Shown: positions 38,186 to 50,100 of the stretch, piece by piece
Layout of the letters: the number at the start of each line of letters is the position of its first letter
Numbering within the stretch: position 1 is the stretch's first letter
Assembly (NCBI RefSeq): GCF_020882245.1
Contig: NC_083599.1
Location: forward strand, 16,564,865-16,628,864
Reading direction: 5' to 3'
Source of the DNA: Rhopalosiphum padi
Lineage: Eukaryota > Arthropoda > Insecta > Hemiptera > Aphididae
DNA length: 64,000 nucleotides
Translations under genes and position numbers: made by a program
The notes under the pieces: model-generated
What the model was told of the DNA's origin: nothing
Databases searched by the model: none
The model's input: only the letters and a program-made list of their open reading frames with translations

Positions 38186-38720
38186 CATAATAATAATAGT
38201 AATAATACGCATGTCTATACATCACACACGTTCATTATAACGTGTGTATGTAGGTATACGCTCTGTTCTGGTCTGGTGCTGCAGCGTTATCGAACGTGGT
38301 GCGGAAACTTCCATGAACGGTAATTTATAGTTATATATTCCCCACCCCTCCGTCGGCGAGCGCACTTGACTCCCCAGCACGTATTTTTTTCATTTTTTTT
38401 TTTTTTTTTTTGCTCCGCAAAACCACGACTACCGTCGCGATATAGACGCAGCGGCGGCGGTCATCGGATTTGGCGCGCAACGTATAGGTAATTACCGAGG
38501 AAACCGGCGCGGCGGTGTTAAATTAATTACAAAAATCAATTTACGCCGTCTAGCGCGCTAACCCGCGCCATGCAGACCACTCTCACTCTGCACTCGCCAC
38601 CGTACGTCTCGTTCCCATCGTGTGTGTCGGTCATGCGATTCGATTTGAGTTGTATCACTTAAATCGACGATAAGTTCGATCATCCACTCGTTGAAGCGAT
38701 CGACGATCGCACAGTGGATT
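37641..38720. other. CpG-rich patch with compound microsatellites
   Basis: It holds GT and TA tracts at 38052-38074, an ATA tract at 38109-38132, a GT tract at 38152-38181, a long T run at 38392-38411 and a GC-rich block at 38420-38680. The 162-codon plus frame (37597-38085) starts with GTG, lacks any recognisable domain and ends inside the GT repeat, so I do not call it. A 30-codon ATG frame at 38569-38661 (MQTTLTLHSPPYVSFPS...) has a good start context but no support beyond that. Confidence 0.45.
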
Positions 38721-39120
38721 CGTGATCGTCTAAAACAATATATTTAGATTTCGAGGGGTTAAGGTTTTGAATTGCACCTGGTTTGAACAATGTAATAGTC
38801 GAACGGCGCTCGGGTCGAAAACAGGTAGGTAATGGTCAAACCGTTACACACATAGATCGAGAAAAGTGGTGTTAAAAAATAAATTCGATTTAAACGTTTT
38901 TAATTAATTTCCATGGCCGTTTGAAATATAACCATTGGTTTGATAATAATTGATACACAAAACTGCACTGAGGTGTGTTAAAAAAATAGCTAATATTTGG
39001 TTTTTTTTTTGTCAAAAAAACGTTTTTTAAAATAAATAATATTATGTCACATGTATAATGTATATATTGTATATAATATATCAACGTAATTATACATAAC
39101 TGTCAGAACCTGTGAAATCA

Positions 39121-39366
39121 TAAACTTATGTCTGATTTTAAGCCAAGTACAGCTGGCTTTGAAGGATTTAAGTAAAAAGTGCAATTCGACTGTTCCGCTT
39201 CGAATACGTTTCCCCATGACCATGTGATTGTATCTCGATCAGATAGGTCAGCAGCCGGTACAAAAGTAAAACCAACAAAAACAACTATAGGTACGCCATT
39301 ATATCCGTTTCCGTGGCCGCATTTGGCGAAATAAATTCGCACCGGAATCGAACCTATCGAGTAGCC
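39121..39366 (-). other. Unassigned open frame with protein-like composition
   Basis: An open frame of about 82 codons bounded by TGA stops, without an ATG. It has normal Gly, Ala, Pro and Val content unlike the AT-rich noise frames around it, for example KCGHGNGYNGVPIVVFVG, FVPAADLSDRDTITWSWG and NPSKPAVLGLKSD. I do not recognise a family. It could be a spliced exon, a decayed insertion or chance. Splice sites at its edges are weak. The upstream part includes GGTTCGATTCC, identical to a tRNA T-loop (B box), but no cloverleaf can be drawn. Confidence 0.25.
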
Positions 39367-39935
39367 TTTGCCATATCAGTGCAAATCTAAGCGTTTCGTT
39401 GGTTTTTAAACGGATCAAACTGTCACTAGTCGTTTGTTTCTCTGGTTCCCGACAATTAACTGTTGAACAACAACTGTTTATTTATCTCCGGTTTTTGTCG
39501 ACTTTGGCTAATTTCGATTATTACAACGATTGTTGCTGCGGTATTATTGGTCCGACCACGCCGATTAGATTAAGTTAATATATGTATAACATTATAATAT
39601 TAGGCAGCGTGTGAACGATATCCTACACGTACTGATAAACATCCGACACATTCACGTTTGTTTATTTTTTATCGAATTCAATCGCGATATAAAAATAACA
39701 TATTTGCTTATATCTCAATTTATTTTTTTTCTGAATTGTATAACCGATATGATATTGTGTTTTATATTATTGACGTATAACTAACAGTAATTTTTTGCTT
39801 ATACTTCGGAACACGATAAACGGTTATATTATCACTGCGTTCACTGCGCTGCGGTCTACACTATGTTCTACTTATTAAATCACGCGCGGTCCATAATATT
39901 GTAAATCACTTGGACTCGCTGTACCTCATTACTCA

Positions 39936-40256
39936 TTAGACTGCACATTGTGCCTCGTACATTATGTAAATTTTCAAATGGCAAAAAAAAGACAATCTCG
40001 TTTCCCTATACGTCTTCGCGGTACTCGGACCACAGAGTGTAAGTATAGGGATGAGCTTATAGTCCAACCGGTAATCGTTTAAATATAGCTTGGCTAATGC
40101 ACGTTCGGTGGCGTTTTTAATATATTTTGGCGGTAGGTAATCGGTTTCGCAATTATCATTACACGGCAAAATACTATAGAATACCGAAAACGGTTTGCTT
40201 TTGCCGTTGTCGAATCGGAAACAAAAACGAATTTCGAAGACAAAAATATTATACAT
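39936..40256 (-). other. Unassigned 106-codon open frame
   Basis: A minus frame containing PCNDNCETDYLPPKYIKNA, ERALAKLYLNDYRLDY and LIPILTLCGPSTAKTYRE. The composition is moderately protein-like, with eight Ala and four Cys. A splice-acceptor-like TTTTATTATACAG lies about 25 bases upstream of the start. The bases between that acceptor and the start carry stops in every frame, so if real it would begin translation at its own start codon. No family is recognised and chance cannot be excluded. Confidence 0.2.
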
Positions 40257-40525
40257 TATTTAGACTCTATCGTTCAGAGCTGTATAATAAAACATACGCA
40301 TTTGGGATTTGGTACGGTTAGGTACAGTGTCTGGAGAAAAAAATGTCAGTTCCGGAGGGCCGTAAAAATGAACTCGCGTAAGCAACATGCAGAGAACGAC
40401 GTTCATCATAATATTATACGCCCTTATTAGGTACTGAATAGTTATCCGAAATCACGTCTCGTATATACCTAAATTATATTATTATTTATTATGGCGGCGT
40501 TGACGATATTATGCGAGTTACTCAC

Positions 40526-40717
40526 AGAGACGCCGCCGTCAGACGTCTCACCCGAACGAATGTCGATTTCCTGCAGTATATCGTCTGCGGCTGCGCTGCA
40601 GGTATTGTAGGTACTATTGGCTCGGGGGGCAATCGAGTCTGGTCGGCTGCATACTCGGATGTCGCGGCACTGCTGCGTGGTACGCATAAACGCATACAGC
40701 CGGTCCAACGACGGATG
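40526..40717 (-). other. Best candidate coding exon in the window
   Basis: A 64-codon minus segment that ends exactly at a strong donor (TCT then GTGAGT, donor at 40520-40525) and begins after TTTCGTAG, a possible acceptor with a poor pyrimidine tract. It could instead be a first coding exon starting at the ATG at 40685-40687 (MRTTQQCRDIRVCSRPD..., 54 codons to the donor). Residues such as PRANSTYNTCSAAADDILQ and EIDIRSGETSDGG are balanced and not repeat-driven. The same frame is open upstream to 41062 except for the single TAG at 40718-40720. It lies in a CpG-rich patch. I do not recognise the protein. Transcription evidence would decide. Confidence 0.3.
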
Positions 40718-43675
40718 CTACGAAATCTGCAGCATCTGTCCCCGTCGTACATGGCCGGTGGGCGGTACCCGGCCGGAATACCGTAGAAATACGATACGAT
40801 TTGGGTCTCGCACGCCTGTACCTGCAGCAGTTACACGTATTATATATTGTACGCGCAGCTGTATACAAGAGCCAGCCGCAGTGACGTTTTCGTCGTGAAG
40901 GCATTTCGAGTGGGACGTGAAATCGGGGTCGGTAGAAGAGCAGAGGGGTCGAAACGATTCGTATTTTTTTTCTCTCGTTTTATATATTATATTGTTTCCC
41001 GCGGGGCGTTTTGTTTTCGTCGGATGCTGCAGGTGACGATGTCTTTCCAGTATGCCGTGCAACTATATCGTTGTTGTCACATTACAGTATTATTATTGTG
41101 TGGGTATGTGTGTCTGTCTGTGTCTGTGTGTCAATGCGTTTTCCATCAGCTATTATAATATGTTATGTTTTTTTTTTTTTTTTTATGACTCGCTACAACA
41201 GTTTTTTTTGGGGGGGTGGTGAATGAAAATGTAGGATTCAATTCCATCCCTCCCCCGATCACTGTCACGTTATCGCACACTCTCACTACATAAAATAATA
41301 TCTGCTATTTTTGTTTTCACATTAGTAATACGTTTTGAACAAATTCACAGATAAGATGCGTTTATAACGAAAATATATTTTATTCACTTAGATTTCGATA
41401 TGGTCACCTTTCATATTATTAAACTTTATGTTATGAGTTTATGTTCATTATTATTTATTTTGTAATTATTAAAAATCGATGAGGAGATTTCCGATCCAAT
41501 AAAATCGTTTGGATTAATTGCATCTAGTGAAACATTGGCCATGTATAAAACTGCATGTATGCGTAATAATATATCGATTTTATATTAAATCGACATAATA
41601 TATATTATAATATTAAAATGAAACAATCGAACACAGCGTGTATGTATTACTATCCCAAAACACACGTACGTCGTTATTTTTAATTGTATAGTAGTGAATT
41701 AATCGTCGTCCCAAGTGTGTGTCCAGGATTTCCCTTGAGGCTGAGCTGGTTTAAAAATAATGATGAATACACCGTGACTCCACACCGTGCACAATCCATC
41801 TCAGTACTTATTGTTTAAAGTACTAACGTTGATCAAATTTTGGGTATAGCATTATAATCGATAAATGTATATTATAATATATTATTATATTATTACGATT
41901 GTGATTTTCACATGATATTTAGTGCCGTAAACGAGGATGACGTCCCAAACTTATTATTATACAATATCAGTGCAAAGCTGCATTGTCCCAGCTCGTTTTT
42001 TTTTTCATAATTTTATACTTCACATTTACCTACTCGTATTTTGAGACGACGAGAGATGTAACCGATCCACTTGTTGTAGCTTTGGAGAGATTTATCCGGT
42101 TAGTAAGCCAATTGTCGCTAATATTTGAATAAAATACAAAATAATCAACAGATAACCTAAGGCGAGTGGATGAAATTTATTATAATTAATTATTATGTTT
42201 ACTCATTTATTAATACAGACTTTGAAATTTCTAAAGACCGTGACGTATGATTACAATAATGGATATTTTTTTAGGGGCTCACTGAAATATAAAGGCTTCC
42301 GAAGTCTATCAATAATGAATTATATTGCAACACTGTTCTGATTTTTGTATAACTATTGCTATAATGTGAAAATAAAAATCAGGATTTGATTCTATTAGAG
42401 GTATATAATAATTTTTTCTAGAAAAAATCATTTCATTAAAAATAACAAAAAAGTATTGTGCAAAATATTTTCCTGAAAACGATCTCTTGATTGTATATAT
42501 TAATATTACACTGAAGCGTTCAGTAATACGCCATTTTATTAATTATAATCAAATTACGCATTATATAAACATTTATTATGTGATTTATTTGAAGATTACA
42601 ATAGATTGTTTTCTTATCGTGTAAACATATTTCCACCTTAATAGATAATACGCCACTTGCAGTACTAGCCCTTATACGATATATTTTCATGAAATATCGG
42701 AAAAACTGACTACGAATGTGTACCTAAATCACCTACCCATGACGCCGTATGATCAAAGGAGTAGGTATGATTAAAAATTGCGAATAGGCCATTAGCAGGA
42801 TTGTAAATTTATACACTAAAAAATCATATTATAATATAATATTATGCGCGTATATCAAATGTATATACGTCAGAAAATCTGAAATAAATAATCCAAAATG
42901 TTAAGTTTATTTTACATAATGGCGCACATCTAAAATAAACTTTACACATTAATTCATAGTTATGTGTATGGTTTAAAGGGTAATCATAAATATAAAATAA
43001 TAGTATTATTTTTTTTTTTAATTGTTTATCAACACGTCTTATAAATAAAATAAATATTTTTCCAAGAATTTATTACTAAATCTATAGTTTTTTGTACAGT
43101 AGTTAAAATATTAAAAAAAATATAAATATATCCATTAATAACATACAAGACTCTCATAATAAAATAATGTCTTGGATTAGTTAGGTTTTAAATCGAATTT
43201 ATATCTCATTTATTTAATATTCAAAATGCAATTTATTTATGTAAAAAATCATTAAGTTCACAGCTCTATTCATGATTCGAGATAAACTATATAAAAAATG
43301 ACCCAATGGATAGCCTTTTGATGGCATTAATTGAGAATTTATATTTTTTCGATTAATCAAAATCAAATATAATATTTAATATACGAATACTATCTAATAA
43401 AGCACTTGTATATCATATTTTTTTATTTGTTGCTATATTATCTATATTTTTTTATGTACATCGTTTACACATCGTATACTATTTAGAGTTATAATTTATT
43501 ATTATCAGTTGCTTTATTTCTGATACAAGACGAAAATATACCCTAATCATACAAAATTCACCAAGGCCACATGGAAACATTATTAAATAAACAATATTTT
43601 TTATTCAAGAAATCAGGTTGTATATTTTTATTAGAAAAAAAAAAACGAGAAACAAAGAATGTTGAAAAAAAATTA
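40718..43675. other. CpG-rich patch, then AT-rich non-coding stretch
   Basis: 40718-41060 is GC-rich with overlapping frames on both strands. After a TG/TCTG tract (41102-41131), a T run (41168-41184) and a G run (41209-41216), the sequence is AT-rich to 43675 with nothing recognisable. Confidence 0.45.
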
Positions 43676-43738
43676 GCATCAGTCAATGGCCCAGCTGTTA
43701 AGGCTAAGACTAAGGCTTGGTACGTCTCAACAATATAA
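43676..43738 (+). pseudogene. Possible Myb/SANT-like domain fragment
   Basis: A short plus frame ASVNGPAVKAKTKAWYVST ends in a stop and is followed, after stops, by Lys-rich sequence. The G-P-x-x-K-x-x-x-x-W spacing followed by basic residues recalls the second half of the Myb/SANT-like DNA-binding domain found in insect zeste-like and transposon-derived proteins. The piece is short and I give it low weight. Confidence 0.2.
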
Positions 43739-46120
43739 AGAATTAAAAAAAAATAAATTTATCCCGAGTAAATATAAGACATAAGACAAAACTTAAAATC
43801 ACAAGCACTTGCTTTAACAAGTTCAACTTATTTATACATACATACATATATATATATATATGTTGTTTATTTTTGCGAGGGAGTAGCGTCTACCGACTTC
43901 AACCCACACATAATGTTGCACATAATATGGACCACAATACATACAATGTATATATTAGTCGACCGTCCACCAGTGCTTTTCTCTGTTTTACTATCAGAAA
44001 CAGAGCAAAAAAAAAAACCCTCTTTGCCATATATCTGCACGCATTTATATATATATATCATTGTCGTAAACACAGAGCACTCGCAAATATAATATTATTG
44101 TATTCAATATATTCTAAAAAGTCTATATGTACAATGTAAGGCATATGCCATCTTCGGCAATAAAAAGAAAAAAAAAACGGAATAACGAATATTGTGACCG
44201 ATTGCTGGGACGAACGATAGTGAAGTTTGCGTCTCATTGTTTTTTTATGAATACCGTAAATAATAATAATAATAATAATAAAAATAACAAAAAAACTTCC
44301 CATTGTCTATTCAAACATTTTTTTTTATTTTTAATTAGAAATACTCAGTATTCGCTTGTAACAAAAAAAGACGGACTATTTGTTGAAAACCGTTTGTTAC
44401 TCTTACAAATACCGTTTGTTTTGATTTATACGAAAATTTATGGGCGTACGTTTACTCTTTCCGATTTATTTATTCTCCGGCTTGCCAAATGGCGTTCCTA
44501 TCAATTATTAATAAATAATTAATAAATTATTAAATTTTAATAGTGTATTAAAATTATTATATTGTGTAGAAGTTATACAGCTTATTAATATTGCTTAGGA
44601 TCACCTCATCGGAATTCAAAATACTTCTAAATGAAAGACATTTTCAAATATCACTATTACCAAAACAAACGATTATCCGCACAAGCGACACTTTTAAATG
44701 TTTTAATAATATCAAATCATTGTAGAATGTAAAACGTATAATATTATAAAATAAATTGAATAGTATTAAAATTATTTATAGTGTATCGAGGGTTGTGTTA
44801 ATCAACGCTCGACAATTTAACAAACACGATATTGTTAAGGCTGAAAATCTGTCGCCAGTACGGCCCACTAAGGTTCAAAAAAAAAAAGAAATCAATCAAT
44901 TTATTATATTTTGCGTAATCATTATTTAATCAATAATGTTTTAAAACTATATACTAGCTAGGAGGTATCAAGCCTATAGTATCTAATTTGCATAGAGCAA
45001 ACAACTTTTTTTTAAGTTTATATTTTAATTGATTTTCCGAATAAAAAAAAAAATGATTAATTACATATTATACTTGGGGATATATTGGGTTACAACCGTT
45101 GCAGAACTTACGATACTGTTTTTTTTTTCAGATTAGCTATTGGGGATTGAGATAGGAATTCTTGATAACGAGATCTTTGCCCACGTACAAGTAATTCCAT
45201 CAACGCAGTTTTTACGATCTCTAGAAAATTTTAAATAATTCTGTGTATTTTTTATATTTATTTGCTCTATAGGAAAACTATAATAAATAAAGTAAAAAAA
45301 AAAAGTATAACAAATGCTGAAATGCGTACTGTCTTCTGTATATGTTGTTGCGTATAGATTTCTGTTAGTTAGTTAATGTTAATCTATATAAATAAAAATT
45401 ATAATTGGTATTTTTAAAATATTATTAAATCAAATGTACTGAGTCGCCGTGAATAATAGTCCATTTTTATAGGTTTAAAGAAATACGCTATATTGATTTG
45501 GAAATTATAGTAATTAATATTAATTTATTAGCATTTTTATATTTTTAAAAACTGTCTCATTAAAATTATTACCAGACTTGATATACTTTATATTGTATGT
45601 AAAACTATTACCGACAACTACTTTCTTTAATACGTAAGTTTAGTTACTAATAACACACTCGTCCAACTTTGATTTAGATATAACAACATTTTTAAAAATA
45701 TCATCTACTTAATAGTATACTGGAAAAAGGGTGGTTCTTTGTAAACAGAACAAATCTCCCTTTAATTGGTATAAAATATTTGAGTGTCTGAAAATGACGC
45801 TTTTAAGTATATTAAAAAGTTCTAAAAATTAGGAATAAGATAAAAAAAAAAAAAAAAAAGGACAACGGTTATTGTGACTTATAATATTATCAACACTTTC
45901 GAAAAGTCCCTATAAAAATAAAATATCTCGTCCACTATTATTTATAATTATTATAGTTATCAAATGGATTGATCAAAACGACTTGTTAACATGACGATTA
46001 TCGTTCGTCGTACTCAATACACTGCATGTCCTATTTCCGTTTGGAATCGATTAATTTGTTTCGTCGTCCAAAAAAAAAAAATCGAAAACGTGAACCATAT
46101 ACCACTCACAAGTCGTGACC
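43739..46120. other. AT-rich non-coding stretch
   Basis: A 131-codon plus frame (44127-44522) runs through an AAT microsatellite (44259-44282, an Asn run) and has no domain, so it is not called. A good acceptor (T tract plus TTCAG, ending about 45131) opens onto sequence with stops in all three frames. An A run lies at 45842-45859. Confidence 0.5.
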
Positions 46121-47160
46121 CGAAACCGACTTCTCTGCAGGCGGACGGACCCGAACGGGAAATTTTTTTCTAGAGCGCCGTAAAATTGAAACGCCCGCGA
46201 TGACGTTCAACACACGCGCAGCACGTACATATTTACATACATATATATATATATCACACACACACACACACACACCGTACATACTCACATCACCGCTCCC
46301 GCTGTATAAAATAAATGATTAAGACACTCGTCGGGAAACCTTGACGTCCCGCCGCTGGTATAATGGAATTGTCGTGTACGCGACGTTTGATATTATATAT
46401 ATACGCTCGTATAAAAGCGCGTATAACATAATATTATAATGAATAGTGTATTGCTATTTTATTATTTTTTTTTTTTTTCAAAGTTTGTTTATGTTACCAT
46501 ATTATTATTATTATTATTATTATTAAAACGCAGTAATATTATAATACATATTATCATTATCATATATAACAACGTAAGGATATTCGGGCAACGGTGTATA
46601 AAAATATACATTTATAACGCCGCCGCATTATACCTATACTACGAGAGTAATATAAATAAACGCGTCATAATTTATAGAGTTCTCACGGCGGCGCACGGAA
46701 AATACTTGAACATCATATCAGGATAATATATTAGGGTGGTGGTGGTGCAGTCTGCGCGCGTATATTATAGTATGTGGGTACCCGTGTGTGCGCTCTGCTG
46801 CAGTGCGTGCCCGGCTCGCCTGTTTTTCCGTTCAAAAAATATATTACGGGTACCTACCTATAACGCTTCTTTTAAATATTTCGTATAAATATTTTAATTT
46901 TTTTACGAATAAATCTTGACTGCATCCGACCATGTTTATTAGCTTATCGGACAGGCCCGTCGGGAGAAAAAATGAGTCCGTATAACTAATACGTATAGAC
47001 GCTCTGTACCGCTCTGTACCGCCCGCTGATCGCTATCCTGCTGCTGCTGCCGTTGCTGTTGCTCTGCGGTGTTTGTCGGCCGATCTTTTCGGTCGTTCTC
47101 GGCGCGGTCGGTCGGCGGCGGCAAATAGCGCGCCACCGCACGCATTGGCTGTAATAATAA
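46121..47160. other. CpG-rich patch with microsatellites
   Basis: TA then CA tracts (46242-46275), an ATT tract (46499-46524), GGTGGTGG (46735-46747), CTGCTG-type repeats (47039-47062) and a tandem CGCTCTGTAC duplication (47001-47020). It contains the unassigned frame at 46939-47145. Confidence 0.45.
46939..47145 (-). other. Unassigned 68-codon Gln-rich open frame
   Basis: From the ATG at 47143-47145: MRAVARYLPPPTDRAEND, then TNTAEQQQRQQQQDSDQRA, then ERLYVLVIRTHFFSRRACPIS and a stop. A Gln-rich stretch after a Pro-rich start is common in first exons of insect regulatory proteins, but here it partly reflects a CTG repeat. Codon-level or transcript evidence is absent and the frame upstream runs into an AAT repeat. 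Treat as a candidate only. Confidence 0.18.
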
Positions 47161-50100
47161 TAATAATAATATTATAGTGTAAAGTTGTTTCGTTTCGACA
47201 ACGGTGGCCAAGTCACGTATTCCACAAAAACCGTTATCGAATATTTTGGACGTCACCGCGCAACCGAAAACGTTTCGACTTTGGCCGATAGAATCACCAT
47301 TACGATCGTTGACTTATAGAAATATATTATTATTGGGTACAACACGATATTCATATTGTTTAAGATGTAAAACAAAGGGGCTGTGCAAATTATATTATAC
47401 GAGTAGTATGATTTTTATTACACGGGTACGTTTTTTATCAGTATTGTTTTTTTTTTGGTTTTGGTAGCACGGACGAGTTTGTTTTATCAACCGGTTCAGT
47501 TTTCAAAAATCGGACGCTCGTCCAAGGACGTGGAAGACGCCCATCCATCCATCAATCCGTCCATCCTTACCGCCAACAAATATATACGACTAACATAAAA
47601 CGGCACGGCGAACTTAGATCGTCATAAATCATAACTCATAAAACAGTCGTAACACCTATAATAACACGAATTAAAATACAAAAAATACAGATAATCATTT
47701 ACATTACAATACTGCTATACCCGCCCTCCAATTATTCGCAGGTTTTCTCAGTTCAATTAAACTACCGTGATAAATCGTTTGACGCCACTATTTTGCACGG
47801 GACTGCAGTCATTTTCAATGTAACATCACGCTTTCTGAAACCAATATTTGTATAACCATTGGTATTATAACGAGTAAATGTCTTAAAGTCAGGTGTTACT
47901 GTAAAATATAAATTAACTATAATGATCGTCGAAATTATGCTGCGACCGACTGATATAAGCTAATATAATACATATATATATATATACGGGTACACATTGT
48001 ATAACGTTAAATATCATTGGAAAGCACACTCATAAATTATTCATTATAGATGTTCTTTGACATAATTATCACCTACGTGTCAATTTTCAATGGTGTTGTA
48101 TTAAAAATAAAAATAAAAACGGTTAAATAGTGGTGGCATAAAGTATTATATTGCCCTTAATACCTATGTAGTTTACTACACAAACATCACACTAATATAC
48201 GGTTTTTATCGCATGCGACGTATTTCATAATCTGCGTTTTAAGGTAAATTGGAATACTACCATATTAAAGTAAACGAGTCCAATAAATCATTTACTTGAT
48301 ATGTATTTAAAGTTGAAAAATATAATGTATTTGTATGAACAGTTAATAATAAAATTAATTTATCAATGGTACTTATTTTTATATATTTTTTTTTAAATTG
48401 TTTATATTTTGTATATAATTTATTGCGTGTTTTTACAACTAATCAGAATTTTAATTTCCAATTTAGCATTATATATAATATACATAAATATAATATATTT
48501 AAAAATGAAATTTCAATATTGAAATATATTTCCATAATAATATGTCGTACACACGTTATTGCAATATTGCTACATTGATATTTAAATAATTTAATTACTA
48601 CACTAGTCATTGCGGCATTATAATAATAAATTGTGTAGATATATTTTTTTTCTTGATTAATCATTCGCACTGTTGTCTGTTATTTATTAAATGTCATAAA
48701 GTGTACGGTTTTATTATTGTCTACTGTCGGTTGAGGTCGCACAGAATAAATGAATACATTCTAATTCATAGCAATAATTGATATTTTAGTTTTTTCGAAA
48801 TGTGTTCTGAACTAAATGAAAATGAAAATATAAAGTATTTGTTCATTTTCCAATGCAATAATGGTTTATTCACGACCGACGTACATAATGGCTGATTTTT
48901 AAAGGTCCTATTTAATTAATTTTTGGTGATTTTACATTTAACCGTAGATATTTTATTTTATATAAATAATTCGGTTTAAAATAATAAACAGTATCGAAAT
49001 TTTTTGTGTGAGGTAATGCTTAAACATAAATATATGTCCATGATCTTGAAGGTAATGCTATGAAAAAAAATCCAAAACATTTCTATGTACTTCAAACGTT
49101 TGCATATTTTTTTATTTTCTTGATCACTCGATCACTCCATCCGATTTGAACACATTCTGCTCTCTTCAAATTTAATTATACGCATCTTGTAGTATAACAT
49201 TTAAAACATCCTACATATTACTTGTATAATAAAAACCAGTTTATTCTCCGAAAATGATTTATAATATATAATATAATATTCAAATGTTCTTATTTAACGA
49301 GCGTATTTATTTATTTCAACGGACATTTGCATATTGGCAAAGCACATAGTATTTGGGTCTAATGCAAATATTTCTTAGAACCGAGAGGTAACATGATCCT
49401 TTTGATGCGTGCGTTTCCATTTGGGATACGCTCTCCTCGGGGCAATAGGAGAAAAATATTAATTATTTACTTGACTTCACACAATCTGACTTTTACGTGC
49501 CACGTATAAGAAAGTTTTATAGAATGTACATTACAGTAATAATTGATGGGCTTTTTTTTTATTTCATGTTAGGCTTGCGAAATCTAAATTTTTCAAGAAA
49601 TCCACGGAAAACAGTATTTTTTACACATTCACTCTTGAGATTTTTTTTATTTGTTTGACGCGATATTGAAACATATTTAATTCGGTTGATTTGAATCAAT
49701 CATTAATAATTCGATCTTATTTTGAATTTCAATATCGACGGTCTTGATCTAGTTTTATCTACAACAACAATATTATCAATCTATTTGAAAAATATAAAAT
49801 CACCCGAGTCCATACTTTAAACCCCCCAGTAATATTATCAAGCACTGTAATCAAGTGTACTCGAAGCCTCGAAACACAAGTATAAATATACATTGTACAG
49901 TGTAAAACGCAAGAATTTCTTTTTTCGAGTGGTACTACAGAAAACGATATTCAAACTTCAGGATTTAACGAGAAGTATTTTTTTTCCAAAACGAAACTTA
50001 CCGAAAGTTTATGATGTAATGATGTAAGGTTATTAAAAGTTATTATCCAAGTATAAATTAAAAATATTTTATGCCTAATGTAATATACAGTCAAACTAAT

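Larger units (their letters stand above)
38721..40468. other. AT-rich stretch with two unassigned minus-strand frames
   Basis: Apart from the two frames listed separately (39121-39366 and 39936-40256), there is nothing recognisable here. A T run lies at 39001-39010. Confidence 0.45.

Noticed and set aside
39345..39395. tRNA-like T-loop GGTTCGATTCC on the minus strand, with a TTTGCAC/GTGCGAA pairing around it
   Set aside because: The span between the pairing arms is far too short for a tRNA, the T stem has a mismatch, and no D arm or anticodon arm can be drawn. At most it is a B-box-like coincidence or the edge of a SINE.
44127..44522. 131-codon plus-strand open frame
   Set aside because: It contains an Asn run from an AAT repeat and has no recognisable motif or conserved-looking composition.
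45110..45190. Strong acceptor-like T tract followed by CAG, with a weak donor 50 bases on
   Set aside because: All three frames of the enclosed segment carry stops and nothing else supports an exon.
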